This document shows positions 10,909-22,239 of a stretch of DNA of 64,000 nt, one piece after another. Within the stretch, counting starts at the first letter, position 1. Every line of letters starts with the position of its first letter. The translations under genes were made by a program, and so were the position numbers. The notes beneath the pieces are model-generated. The model saw nothing but the letters and a program-made list of their open reading frames with translations. It had not been told where the DNA came from and did no database searches. Source of the DNA: Diphasiastrum complanatum (taxonomy: Eukaryota; Streptophyta; Lycopodiopsida; Lycopodiales; Lycopodiaceae); the NCBI GenBank assembly GCA_029204225.1, contig CM055113.1:29350303-29414302 (forward strand), written 5' to 3'.

Positions 10909-11589
10909 TGTTAAAAATTCACAATTCTAGCTTGACTAGTTTTGGTCATATGACTTGTAAATAGTTAGATGGTCATGATGTGGCTTGTCACACATGCCAA
11001 ATAGCATAGGATTCCATTCATAAGGATGTTCTCAAGTAGACCTAAGTGTTAGAACCTTTGGAATGAGTCCAAATTATGCTTAGATACAAGGGAGAAAAAA
11101 TAGGAGCTATTTTTGGTAATTTTGCATTGTTGAGGGATCTCCAAGATTCCAACCCTAACTTGGTAGGGATGAAAGATCCACCAAAATTAGAATTAGGGAT
11201 AGGTTTAGGGCTACTCATACCTGCCCAAAACCGTGATGGATCATGTATATATAGGTGATGATGTCTCACCAAAATCAATCAAGCAATTTCATGTTTTTTC
11301 TCTCATAATGGTGCAATTGCTCTCTATGTTCATAATTGTTTGAGTACTTGTGATTACTAATGATTATAGGATTGAATGTAGGTCTGGTGTACAGTACTCA
11401 GACTGTGGGAGGCCGTACTTTCACACGTGTGAAGCCTTCTTCAAGGATTTGGGCCATTTAGTGAGGTTCAAGCATAGATTTTTGATGGATTTTGATGGTT
11501 CAACTTGTGCTAATCTTATGAGATCATAATCTATTGTTTCCCTCATCATTTCAAGTGTTTTAGGATCCTTATTTGCTGTAATTTTTACA
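10909..11589 (+). repeat. Copia-A 3' LTR
   Basis: It has the same 681-bp length as the 5' LTR. Differences seen include CACACATGCC versus CACACGTGCC, GTTAG versus GTTAT, and two single-base indels. CACACGTGTG lies at 11422-11431. The right target-site duplication TGGAT follows at 11590-11594. Confidence 0.93.
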
Positions 11590-11594
11590 TGGAT

Positions 11595-12095
11595 GTGGTA
11601 GTAAATGGTGGTGGTAGTGGTGGAAGAGAAGTTGTGGTAGTAGGTAAGGAAACTGGAACTGTGGAAGTTGGCTGAGTGGACAAAATCACGTTTATTGAAC
11701 CCGAACTTGAAGCTCCGACATCCAATGAACTGTCTGCTCCGGCTACGGCTTGTCTACGTTGTTGGGCCTGTTGGAGTAAGGCCTCCTGCTACGCTAGAAC
11801 CTCCTTTGGGACTTGAGGTTTGGAGTTGGACATATCCGGAGGCAAATATCTTTTGAATGACATAAGGTCCTTGGCCAGAAAATTTCAGTTTTCCTTTGAA
11901 TGCTTTGGCTTGGTATAACATGACTTTATCTCCCACCTGGAACCCTCTAAGTTTTAAGGATCGATCATACCATGCCTTTTGTCGACGTTTGTGGACTTGT
12001 TGAGCATGGATGCTGATGTGATGTGTTTCACACAGTTGTTCCAGATGAAATAATCTATTTGCTAGGATCTGTCGATTATCCAGCTCAAGATTATA
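11595..12095 (-). pseudogene. Gypsy integrase C-terminal region
   Basis: On the minus strand one reads LANRLFHLEQL, then AQQVHKRRQKAWYDRSLK and GDKVMLYQAKAFKGKLKF followed by SGQGPYVIQKIFASGYVQL. This matches the Ty3/Gypsy integrase C-terminus, where a helix ending in a W/YDR motif precedes the GDKVLLY and G-K-L-x-S-x-W-x-GPF block. It then continues into a low-complexity T/S-rich stretch towards the Copia-A insertion. It is the continuation of the pol segment at 13550-15960, separated by the Copia-B insertion. Confidence 0.85.
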
Positions 12096-13015
12096 GGCTA
12101 CTCAAAGAGATGGAACATGAGAAGCCTGTATGACATCTACAAGAAAGACAGTCACAGGTCTGAAGATATCCATACTCGATATTGAGTTCTGCAAAGCCTG
12201 TCAAAAAGGCAAACAACATCGGAATCCATTCACACATGAGGGAAGAAGAGCCAAATAAGTTCTTGAGCTCGTCCACTCAGATGTCTATGGACCAATGAAA
12301 GTGGATTCGCTCTCAAGATCGAGGTATTTCCTGACGCTCATTGATGATTACAACCGGATGACAACGATCTACTACTTTAAGAAAAAATCTGAAGTGTTTG
12401 ACTCTTTCAAGAAGTTTGTGGCATTTGAAGAGAGACACACCTCAAAGAAGATTCAGATAATTAGATTTGATAATGGAGGTGAATACAAGAGCACAATTTT
12501 TTTTAAATTCTGCCAAGAACAGGGGATAGAGCATCAATTCACTCCTGCATACACCCCCGAATATAATGGTGTCGCAGAACGAAGAAACAGGATGCTAGTC
12601 GAAGGAGCCAGATGCATGATGGCACAGGCTCGATTGACAAGTCAATTTTGGGCTGAGGCAATAGTTGCAGTAGTACGCCTGTAGAACAGATCAACAACTA
12701 CAGCCTTGGAAAACAAGACACTGTACGAAATGTGGACAAGTAATCTGTCATACGTGCATGTATTTGGATGTGCAGCATACAAGCACATTCCAAAAGGAAA
12801 AAAAACAAACTCGATAAAAAATCAGAACAAACAATCATGGTCGGATACTCGAACGGATCACAAGTGTACAGGCTCTACAATCCAACCATGAAGAAGGTCG
12901 TTTTGAGTAGAGATGTGAAGTTCGATGAGTCCACATTCCCTGGACTGAAGGATGAAAAAGGCCATGAGATCTTCACACTGATGCCAATTCAAGAGGGAGA
13001 TCGAGAAAGTCTAGC
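12096..13015 (+). pseudogene. Copia-B pre-integrase and integrase fragment
   Basis: Broken frames at 12100-12290 read as the zinc-binding pre-integrase region, then clean frames at 12295-12684 and 12768-13022. Integrase core motifs are TLIDDYNRMTTIYYF, IRFDNGGEYKS (aspartate intact) and TPEYNGVAERRNRML. An in-frame stop follows VVRL at 12682-12684, and a frameshift lies near 12800. The frame ends IFTLMPIQEGD, where this family would normally run into RT; here an LTR follows immediately, so the whole RT-RNase H is missing. Confidence 0.85.
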
Positions 13016-13432
13016 TGATTAGCGTTAACTACTCTTGTAATTCTCTGTTTAGCTATCTTGTAAACTCCACACAGTGGAGATATAAACACAATTTTGGATC
13101 AACACAAAAATTAGAGCTAAAAAGAAGAAAAAGAGTAGAATAGAAACACACAAAGAGACGAAAATAGTTGTGCATAAAAGTCCGCCAACGAGTAGAACAC
13201 AACGATAGAGCTGAGTGTCAGGCCGCCAACGAACGAGACATTGACCATCTCGCTCCAGACTCAAAAATCGATAATACAGTTGCTCTCTCTTTCCCATCTC
13301 TTTGATTTTTGTTGTCTTGATTGCTAGAATGATTTATGTTCTGTGATCTATGGTCACATGCCTAGGATCTTGAAAGCTTCCGCAAAAGAAAACTAATAAA
13401 AAAAAAATATGTTTGTGAAACCATTTGCAACA
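13016..13432 (+). repeat. Copia-B LTR (417 bp)
   Basis: It starts TGATTAGCGTTAACTACTC and ends GCAACA, followed by a PBS. The same sequence, diverged, recurs at 16035-16488. It sits between an integrase fragment and a gag start, not at an element end, so this is an internal LTR of a rearranged copy. Confidence 0.8.
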
Positions 13433-13556
13433 TGGTATCAAAGCACTGAGGTTATCACTGCATGATATCTGAACAATGATTCTCTAGGCAACACAATATG
13501 GCTACAACAATCCACACGAGAATAGAAATCAGTCTTGATGGCGGAAACTACGATAT
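13433..13556 (+). other. Copia-B PBS and first codons of gag
   Basis: TGGTATCAAAGC (one mismatch to the tRNA-Met PBS) is followed by about 50 bp of leader and an ATG at 13498 opening MATTIHTRIEISLDGGNYD, the family N-terminus also seen at 16552. The sequence then passes into minus-strand Gypsy integrase near 13550. Confidence 0.75.
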
Positions 13557-15960
13557 AGCGAGATTGAGTGTGTGTAGCAGCGGGACTAATGGGTCCAACA
13601 TAATCAATTTCCCATTTCTGAGTGACAAGATGTAAAGGCATATCCTTGAAGAGAGTTGTCCACCAAAATTTGGCCAAGAGGATTTTTAAAGTAGTGATTT
13701 CGGAAGAAAAATGACCTGCTCCAACACCTTCATGAGTGAGGGAGATGATAGAGGGTATTTCACCTTCAGTAAGACAACATCGGATAATTCCATCTAACCC
13801 TTGTTTGTAAAGTTGGCCTACAATTAACGTATAAGATTTGGTTTTGAGGATCAACACATGTTGTTTGGGTTTAGATAAGGATGGATTCCTTTTTCCTAAA
13901 GTTAAATATTCTATGATTTCCTTGGCCCAAATGGGTGTAGAGTCAACCTAAAATAAGATGGCATCGGGTAAATCATCGTTGACGCCTTGATCTGGGGTAG
14001 GTAGGTTAGGAATTCGAGATAGATGGTCTGCTAAAAAATGTTGAACTCCCTTTTGAACCACGATCCTAAACTCAAATTCTCACAGTAAGAGGATCCATCG
14101 AGTGATACGACCAGTGGTGCAAGTCTTGTTGATGAGATATAGGAGTGCTTGATGATTAGTGAAGAAGGCAAAAAATTTTCCTAGAAGATAATGGCGAAAC
14201 TTCTAAACCGCATATACCATTTCCAAAGCTTCCCGTTCGGCAGTGGTATAATTGACTTCAGCAGGTATCAATTGTCTACTGAAAAATCGGATTGGATAAT
14301 CCTTTTTGAATTCTCCCGGTTGGATGAGCACTACTCCAATGGCATACTTGGATGCATCGGTATGCACATGGAACTCTTTGGAGTAATCAGGAGCCCGGAG
14401 GATAGGTGCATTGGTAAGGGCTTCTTTGAGTTGATTGAATGCGATGCATTGTTCATCAGTCCAATTGGGGACAACAACTACTTTGTAGATTAATCATGCT
14501 TTATTAGCGAAGTTAAAAATAAAGCACCGATAGTAGTTGGCGTGGCCAAGGAAAGAATACACTTGGCGGATGGTACGTGGTTCCGGTAGATTTTGAATGA
14601 TGAGGATCTTTTCTGGGTCAATTGTGATGCCATCTTTTGAAATGATATGGCCTAACACAATACCATGTGTTACCCAGATCTGGCATTTTTCAAGGTTCAT
14701 GGAGATGTCGAATCGTTGACATTGGATAAAAAAGATAGATGTCGTGATTCTTCTGAATGTGCACCTAAATCATCCAAGTAAACTTCTAGGGTGTCGCCCA
14801 TCTGTTGAGAAAAGACAGTTTGCATAGCACGTTGGAAGGTGCAAGAGGCATTACAGAGACCAAAGGGCATGACTTTCCAACAGAATGTTCTCCATTCTAT
14901 GGCAAAAGCAATTTTATGTTGATTTTCATCAGCAATTTGGATCATATTATATCCGCTAAAGCCATCTAAGAAGGAGTAGGCCTCATCTCCTGCTCGATTA
15001 TCTAGGATGGATTCTCCGAAAGGTAATGGAAAATGATCACGTTTTCTAATGGCATTAAGTTTTTGAAATCGACACAGATCCGGAGTTTTCCATTTTTCTT
15101 AGGAACGATGACAATTGGGGAGACCCACTCAATATGTTCGATTTCAAAGATGAATCTTTCATCTAACAAGAGTTGGAGTTCTTCTTTGATTTTGGCCTTG
15201 TATATTGGATTGCATAAGTAGGGACAACTAGCAGTTGGCCTCGCACCTAGTTAAGGGTAATATAATGCACAGCTACTTGGGGGGAGACTCATTTCATGTC
15301 TTTATAGGACCAAGCAAAGACATGTCTATATCTACACAGGAGCTTTTCAAGTCATTTGCGTTGTTCGCGATTGAGATGAGCCCCGATGTGGACAATGTAT
15401 TCGTTACTTTCATTTGGCTCACTCAAGGAAAGAATGATGGTTTGGGCAGGGCCTTCATAGGGCGAATTACCATTTGGCTCACGTTGAGCTTGGGGTAATT
15501 GGATTGTGACATCCTCGATCGTATAGTCGTTAAACTATTCAAGCACATTATGTGTTGGAGATTTGAGGGGGGCCTTGTCTTTCAACTGTCTGCATGGTGA
15601 TTTTGGAGGTTCGGAGTTTGGTGTAGGAACATATGCAATCTCAGAAACTTCCCTAGCAGTGGTAAGGTCATCAGGCGGCTGAATCTAAAGAGGTTTCTTC
15701 ATCTTTTCCTTCATGGTATTGTCAGAAATGGTGAACTCCTGCAACTTTGCCGCAAAGCAAAAGTCAACGAGCCTTGACTCGAAGGTCAAACGATTCGCGA
15801 AAGTCAGCGTTCTTCCGGGACAAACGAAGAACGAACGATTTGTGAATCATTCGTGAATTGTAAACATACCTCTAGGACCGCAAGAACCGCAAAGGGACGC
15901 AAAATGAAAAGACATGAAAGAAACGAAAGGAAACGAAAGAAATGAAGGGGAATCCTTCGT
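13550..15960 (-). pseudogene. Minus-strand Ty3/Gypsy pol: RT, RNase H, start of integrase
   Basis: Reading leftwards from about 15500: YIVHIGAHLNREQRK and a degraded DVFAWSYxDMK block (pre-RT), then RT with MPFGLCNASCTFQRAM and the active-site box VYLDDLGAHS at about 14780. Next are LGHIISKDGITIDPEKI and VYSFLGHANYYRCFI (RT connection). RNase H is degraded between about 14490 and 13870. The integrase zinc region (SLTHEGVGAGHFSSEITTLKI) and core start (KWEIDYVGPI) lie at 13560-13750. There are many stops. The element is cut by Copia-B and Copia-A; its C-terminus resumes at 11595-12095. The right 250 bp (15700-15960) is less clear and carries a purine-rich GAAACGAAAGG-type repeat. Confidence 0.88.
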
Positions 15961-16034
15961 GCTGCAGCTGACAGCTCAACAGGCTTGGAGTCCTAGACTT
16001 CACGCCCAGCTGAAATGGGTAGCAACTGATTAGT

Positions 16035-16488
16035 TGATTAGTGTTAACTACTCTTGTAATTCTCTATTTAGCTATCTTGTAAACTCCACACAGTGGAGAT
16101 AAAAACTATATGTATGGATCATAACGAAGACTGTAACATAGAGAATGTGCGTGAGTAGAGCAGAAAAGAAAAACATCAGAAACGAAAGAGCTGTGCATAA
16201 AAGTCTGCCAAGGAGTAGAACACAGCGAAAGAGCAGAGCGTCAGGCCGCCAACAAGCGTGACACTGATGATCTCGCTCTTAAAATCAAACTGATAATTGA
16301 TTGTTCTATTTTTGTGCATCTCCTTGTCTTCCGCTATCTTGATTGCTAGAATGAAATCTATTCTGTTGTTAGAATGGAATCCGTTCTATGATGTGTAGTC
16401 GCATGTCTAGGTTCCTGTGAAGCTTCCGCACAAAAGAAAATTTCAAAGAAACAAAATTGTTCGCGACAACGAAATGAAACCAGTTTCG
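16035..16488 (+). repeat. Copia-B LTR (about 454 bp)
   Basis: It starts TGATTAGTGTTAACTACTC and matches the LTR at 13016-13432 with insertions and substitutions, for example the shared stretch around CCACACAGTGGAGATA. The right edge is blurred: the PBS is reduced to TATCAGAGC at 16491-16499, preceded by GTTTCGCG. Confidence 0.75.
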
Positions 16489-16551
16489 CGTATCAGAGCA
16501 CACAGGTTGTCAAAACTGATATCTAAGCAGTGATTCTCTAGACAACACAAT

Positions 16552-16870
16552 ATGGCTACAACAATCCAAACAAGATTAGCAATCAGTCTGGATGGTGCAA
16601 ATTACAGTGATTCAAGATCAAAACACTTCTGAAGGGCAAAGGCATCTGGTCGGTGACCGAACTCTCAGAGGTGCAGCCTCTAGAAGGAGACCCGAGGAGA
16701 GCTAAATGGATCAGAAAAGATGAGCGTGCAATGGCGATCATCGTTTCATCCATCAATGAAGATCTACTCATGCAGATTGAAGACTGTGAAAGCAGCCATG
16801 CAGCGTGGGAAAGATTAAAACAAAAGTATGTTGAGCGGCTTCATGAGCAGATCTGCAATCATGTCTTCTG
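16552..16870 (+). pseudogene. Copia-B gag, N-terminal part
   Basis: It opens MATTIQTRLAISLDGANYS, breaks frame near 16610, then reads in another frame through ELSEVQPLEGDPRRAKWI, ERAMAIIVSSINEDLLMQI and SSHAAWERLKQKYVE, which is typical of the Copia Gag capsid-like domain. It stops matching at about 16870, where minus-strand Copia RNase H begins. Confidence 0.8.
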
Positions 16871-18067
16871 ATTTTATGTATTGGACCTGGAGCTCTCCTT
16901 TCAAGATTAAATCTCAAATGCGATGGTACTTTAGAGGTATGTGTTTTGTCTTTGAATGGAAGACAAGAACCTGGGACAGATAAATGGCACTCAGAGAGTC
17001 CATCATCATCGTGCATGGCCCTTCTTGTGGTATCCCGATTGCTTCCAACATCATCTACAGCCACACTACCTCGTTCGCCACCTTTAAAGCTGCGACGTAT
17101 TCAGATTTGCAAGAGGATTGAGCTACCAAGGTTTGCTTTTTGCATATCCAGCTGATTGCAACTCTGCACACTATGGTACATCCTCCAGTTATGGACTTGT
17201 TGTTATCTTTGCAGCTCGCCCAGCTAGCATCACTGTAGTGATGCAACTCAAATCCCTTTCTTTCGTTCTTAGCTCTGTAGGCTAATCCCATATTTTGGGT
17301 ACCCTTCAGATACTATAGGATTCGTTTTGCCATTTGCCAATGTGCCATGCTAGGATTGGAAGAGAATTGGCTTAAAGCATAAACAGAGAAAGCTAGATCG
17401 GTTCTAGTACAAATTGTAAGGTACATCATACTACCGATCAAGTTTTGGTAGGGTATACCTGCCATCTTTTGTTCTTCCTCTTCTATTTTTGGTCAATCCT
17501 GCTTCGTCAGCTTGGCTCCAACTATCATTGGTGTGGCATTTTCTTTGGAGTCCAACATGTGATACTGCTTAAGCTCTTTTCTGGCATATTCAAAATGACT
17601 CAAGTGCATTTCGCCCTTTGTTCGATCTCCTTTGATCTCCAGCTAGAGGTATTTTATTGCTTCTCCAAAATTTGTGATTTAATAACTTTCAAAAATGTGA
17701 CTCTTCATGTCTTTGATCAGCATCAAGGAATTTCCTATCATTAGGGAATCATCCATGAAGATAGTCAGTATTACAAAATCTTTTCCTACTCTTTTTATGT
17801 AGACATTACAGTCTGGTTCTGTAGGATTGAAGTCTAGAGACTTCAGAAGACTATCGAGCTTCTTATACCAATCTCGTGATGCTTGTTTAAGACCATAGAT
17901 GCATCTCTGCAACCGACAGACATATTGTCAATTGTCGAGGTCTTCAAATCTTTCAGGCTGCTTCATGAAGATTTTCTCCTCTAGATCTCCATGGAGAAAG
18001 GTTGTTTTCACATCAATCTGGTGCATTTTCAGATTGTGCTGTGTGACTTATGCAAGGAGTAGTGTTT
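16871..18067 (-). pseudogene. Copia-B RT and RNase H, inverted relative to the adjacent gag
   Basis: On the minus strand from about 18060: LKMHQIDVKTTFLHGDLEEKIFM, CIYGLKQASRDWYKKL, VILTIFMDDSLMIG (active site reads MDD where the family norm is YVDD), then GLAYRAKNERKGFELHHYSDASWASC, QTLVAQSSCKSEYVAALKVANEVVWL. This is RT to RNase H of the same family as 63770-64000. Stops occur in the linker. It faces the gag of 16552-16870 with no LTR between. Confidence 0.85.
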
Positions 18068-18748
18068 TGTAAGTCCATGGGTAGAAGCTTAAAATAATAA
18101 AATAACTTAAACTTAGGATTAGAACTTAGACTTAAGAAACTTAAGTTTAGAAATATTTGTCTTAAGTTATCTTAAGTTTCAAAGTTAGAAACTTTTAAAG
18201 TTCTAAATCCTAAGTTAGGAGTTCTAGAAGGGCTAGTTTTAAATTAATCCCATAAGTTAGTGAATACTTATGGAAGACCCTCCTTGCTATAAAAGTTTGC
18301 CATGTACACAACACTTTTGAGATTAAGCTATCTTGCTCTCTATTTTGAGACTATCTCTCTATTTCATTTGTGTTCCCTTTGGAAAGGTGCATAGGTTGAG
18401 GGAAGGTGCTCGAGCCTCCTCTTGTCTCCTTCTCATTGGTTTATTTGTGGCATGCTTTATTTGTTGATTATTGGTTAGCCGCAATTTATTTCCATTCCCC
18501 CTTTTGGGTGTTAATTTAGGATCTAGTTTAGTAACCTTGCTAGTTGGGTAAGCCTTAGTAAGGATTTATTGTTTGTTGTTTTAGTTAGTTTCATTGCAGT
18601 TCTAGTGGGTAAGCCTTAGTGCTTCCATCCTTGTTATCTATTTTCGTTTGAAGCTTTTGGTAGAATCTTAAAGGGTGGACGATCCTCTCTATACGCACCA
18701 CATCATGAGTAGATCTAGCCATCGCGTAAACAAAATTTACTTCCAACA
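18068..18748 (+). repeat. Gypsy-type LTR
   Basis: It runs from TGTAAGTCC to TTCCAACA and is followed by a PBS. The left edge is set where Copia-B RT homology stops; the right edge is set by the PBS. The first 150 bp are rich in (A)CTTAAG/CTTAAGTT motifs that could fold. Confidence 0.6.
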
Positions 18749-18749
18749 T

Positions 18750-18764
18750 TGGTGCCGTTGCCGC
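18750..18764 (+). other. Primer binding site, Asp-tRNA type
   Basis: TGGTGCCGTTGCCGC resembles TGGCGCCGTTGCCGG, the tRNA-Asp complement used by Athila-like Gypsy elements. It differs from the Met-type PBS of the Copia elements here and supports the Gypsy assignment. Confidence 0.7.
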
Positions 18765-20305
18765 TTTTTAAGATTTTTCTACCTAGCTTCCTTTTCCTTT
18801 TGTTTTTGCTTTTGTGTTTGTGTGTATGTTTGCTTGTTTTTTACCTTCACACCACAACATGAGACTTCTCTCCAGGTCCTCAACGAGCTGCAGAGCAACC
18901 TATCAAGCCGGGATGAAGCAACAAAAGTGTCAACTTGGGCATTTTCTCTAAAAGAAGTGACCCAAGTGATATTTTTTTCGACCAAACAGGTATATCAGAA
19001 TTCGCCAGTCTATCTGCAGTCATAACAGACACTGATCTTCCATTCTATCACCTCTATGAATTTTGACCATGTTCAGATTCTCTAAAATCAACTTGATATA
19101 TTGTCAAAATCCATTGTTTTCAACCCAAATCTTGGTCTTAGAATTTGCCAGATTCACTGAGGCTAGATCTATCAAAGGTGAGTCCTCCAACAGCTCCGCG
19201 AATTCTATCTCTAAGATTTTGCTTGCTTTCTGTCAGAAAATCACCTTTTCACTATTTCCTTTGTTTGTCAGAAGAACCTCAATATCAGAAATCGCTAGTC
19301 ATACCACAAAATCGCCCTCAATGAGCACGATTTCTCTATACCCTCTGCGAATTCTATCCCTAAAAAAATATAAAAAATCAGTATTTGATAGAAATCACCC
19401 CCTATTAGAATTCACGAGTATTGCAGTTAGATTTATCTGACTGTCCATGATATCTAGGCCTATTTGTGATTTCTATTTTTGCACAAACGTACAATTTTTA
19501 CTCAAACTGCTCCATTCTGCAAGAAAACTACCTCTTTTTGATTTTTTGGTCAAGTACAGTACTGCCCTGATCATCTGTACTTTTACCCTACTCGCATACT
19601 ACATCATGTCTCGAGATTGTGCTGAATCGTCCAATCTGGCTCCTCCACGACTAGAATGCAAAATCCCACATATAGATGCGCCAAAGTACGATGGAGAATC
19701 TGACCCAGTCCGATTTCTCCAAGACTTTGATAATGCATGCCATTTCTATGGAGATACCTTTCAAATTGAAAAGATCCACCTATTCCCCATGGTACTCTAT
19801 GGAATAGCCAAACAGTGGTATCTCAACCTTGAAGCTCCTGATCTTGCTTCTTGGACTACTCTCAAGGACGCTCTCATCAAGCGTTTCAAACCATCCAAAC
19901 TCAGAGCCCATTCACCCATATCAATATGCATCGTAAAGGGTCAGTTCAAAACTACGTTGAGTGTTTTAACCATCTCAAACTAGAATGTGTTGATGAAAAT
20001 ATCACTGAACGTATGGCCATCAAATTATTCTTGGTTGGACTAGCTAAAAACATCCACCATGAACTAAAACCAGTTGACCTTTATGGTCAACTTAAAGGCG
20101 TAATGATTGATGCTATCTGTGAAGAAGACAAAGGTACTGATGACAACTTTGACCATCGTGAAAAGAAATTTAAGAATCTTGAACGTATGACCCACCATCT
20201 ATCGAGCATACTGCCCCTACCCTCCACAACAACTTATACCACACCCAAGGGTATACCAACCATGACCACCTACACCAAATCAGTACCAACCACCACAACT
20301 GTAGC
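18765..20305 (+). pseudogene. Gypsy leader and gag, frameshifted
   Basis: After a 0.7-kb leader an open frame (19447-19983) carries a retrotransposon Gag domain: PKYDGESDPVRFLQDFDNAC, FPMVLYGIAKQWYLNLEA and SWTTLKDALIKRFKP. The homology passes to the next frame at about 19900 (GSVQNYVECFNHLKLEC, AIKLFLVGLAKNIHHEL), so there is a 1-nt frameshift. The gag is cut near 20300 by Copia-B sequence in the same orientation. Neither an ATG nor a protease can be tied to it. Confidence 0.8.
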
Positions 20306-20434
20306 TTCAGTCATGCACCTTCCCAATCAGCTGCAATCCATACGATGGGATGGCAACCAGTTGGACCAGCATGTTGAGAAGATCAGAACAATCTTCGCTC
20401 AACTCGCTGCATCAGGATAGGAGCACTAGGTCCC
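20306..20434 (+). pseudogene. Copia-B gag, left part
   Basis: It reads SVMHLPNQLQSIRWDGNQLD, VEKIRTIFAQLAASG and then a stop. It matches the minus-strand copy near 62680-62790, which has a small deletion here. The same gag resumes at 23670 after the Copia-C insertion. Confidence 0.75.
20430..20434. repeat. Target-site duplication GTCCC, left copy
   Basis: GTCCC directly precedes the Copia-C derivative and is repeated at 23665-23669. Removing the insert and one copy rejoins the Copia-B gag. Confidence 0.9.
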
Positions 20435-21047
20435 TGCTGAATTCACATGTGTGAGACGCCCTACACATGTATTTTTGATCTCCTAAGTACAATAACACCA
20501 TAAAGATTAGACTAGCATTGGTTGTCAATAGGAAAGCTGATCATACAAGCAATATTATTGTGTTACAAGCAAGATCTGTCAACAAAACATAAGACAAAGC
20601 ATCATAAATGCCTATACTCGGCTAGAGAGAGAAAATAGCAAGTACAAAACTCGTGGAGAGAGAGAGGGCACAAAGAGCTTATCTCCAAATTTGCATTACA
20701 CACAAACTTCATCATTTTCTCAATGAGAGTACATCACATATATATAGATCCATGGACTCTTCTCCTACTTTGAGTTGAATTGGAGTTGTGGATCCACCTC
20801 TCAAGCTATCTAGACTTATCCAAGCCACCTCACTATGTCTAATTGTGCCACATAGTCTTTTCATGCATTAAATGTGGCATGTAAAGTACAAATGGCAATT
20901 CCTATGGTAGTTCGAGTTTCTATTTCTACCTACCTTGAATATTTTATTCTAAGATGTGTCTATACTAAGCCAAAAGAGCTCAATTCATCTTTGGCATTTT
21001 TAGGACCCATACTCACAACATTAGATAGATTTTTCAATATTTTGACA
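20435..21047 (-). repeat. Copia-C 3' LTR (element orientation)
   Basis: In element orientation it begins TGTCAAAATATTG and ends GAATTCAGCA. The left edge carries the G-box variant CACATGTGTG at 20444-20453. Confidence 0.9.
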
Positions 21048-21236
21048 CTCCTAAAAATGTATCTAATGTGAATCAAGCATTGATCTTGAGATAAGACCAA
21101 GATTAGACCTATGCTTTGAGAAGGCACTTTTTCAAAGTGGCTTTGTGAGAAGATCAACAATACACGAAGATGTGTCGACATGTTCTAAGTTGATTTCACT
21201 TCCAATGAGCTTTTCCCTTACAAAATGGTGTGCCAC

Positions 21237-22239
21237 TTATATATGCTTGCTTCTTGCATGAAAAATAGGATTGTTTGCAAGAGCTTGTGCCGATATGTTG
21301 TCACATTTGATCAAGGGAAGATCATCCTCTTTGATGCACTTTAGCTCCATGACTAACCTCTTGATCCAAAGCACCTCTTTAGTTGTTGTAGTGAGTGCTT
21401 TATACTCGGCCTCACAAGATGATAGAGATATGGTATCTTGCTCTTTTGAAAGCCAAGACACAAGATTGCCTCCAAGAAAGATAGTATATGCATTAATGGA
21501 CTTCTGATCCACTTTATCACTTGCAAAATCGGAATCTGAATAGCCAACAATGGTTAGATCTTCATTCTTGTATAATAAACCATAATCTTGAGTACAAGAT
21601 ACATATCTTAGACCTCTCTTGGCCATCTTCCAATGTTGGATCTTGGGATCTTGCATAAATTGACTCAATTTGTGCACACAATAGCTCAAGCCAAATTAAA
21701 GAGCCTATAAGACTCCTATAAAGTGTGATGTCCTCAAAGGATCTTTCATCACCTTTAATAGGATCTTTTACATGTTGCTCCATGGGAGTATCTATGCCTT
21801 TACAACTTTGCATATTGAATTTTCTCAACATAGAAAAGACATATCTAGATTGACAAATAAAAGCATACTCTTCATGAAAATCAATCTCAAGGCCCAAAAT
21901 GTAATGGATCTCTCCTATATCTTGCATTTTAAATTCTTTTCCTAATGCATCTTTGGTTTCTTGAACTAGCATCAAACAACTTCCACTAAGAATAATGTCA
22001 TCTACATAGATTAGGAGAATGACAATATTACTACCATCAAATTTTAAGTACATAGAAGGATCATAGTCACTAAGCACAAATCCTAATGAAAGTAGAAAGT
22101 TGTTGAGTCTTGAATACCATGATCTAGGTGCTTGCTTTAAGCCATAAAGACTTCTAAATAGCAAACACACCTTAGATTTATCCTTGATAAATCCTTGAGG
22201 CTGTTCCACGTATATCTCTTCCTCAAGATAGCCATTCAA
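21237..22239 (-). pseudogene. Copia-C RT and RNase H fragment
   Basis: From the right: MNGYLEEEIYVEQPQGFIKD, SLYGLKQAPRSWYSRL, ILLIYVDDIILSG (active site intact), DIGEIHYILGLEI, then a frameshift near 21690 into RNase H (VGYSDSDFASDKVDQKS, SLSSCEAEYKALTTTTKE, NPIFHARSKHI). The RT N-terminal third is missing; the frame simply begins after DVSNAFL. It is closely related to the Copia-A pol. Confidence 0.9.

Larger units (their letters stand above)
5514..11589 (+). mobile_element. Complete Ty1/Copia retrotransposon, Copia-A (6076 bp)
   Basis: Two 681-bp LTRs flank a PBS, gag, a pol ORF in the order protease-integrase-RT-RNase H, and a polypurine tract. The 5-bp target-site duplication matches on both sides. 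The integrase-before-RT order defines Ty1/Copia. The LTRs differ at about ten positions by eye (roughly 1-1.5 percent), so insertion is fairly recent. It landed in an older minus-strand Gypsy element. A lesion in the protease (see the gag and pol entries) and a mismatch in the PBS suggest it is not autonomous now. Confidence 0.95.
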
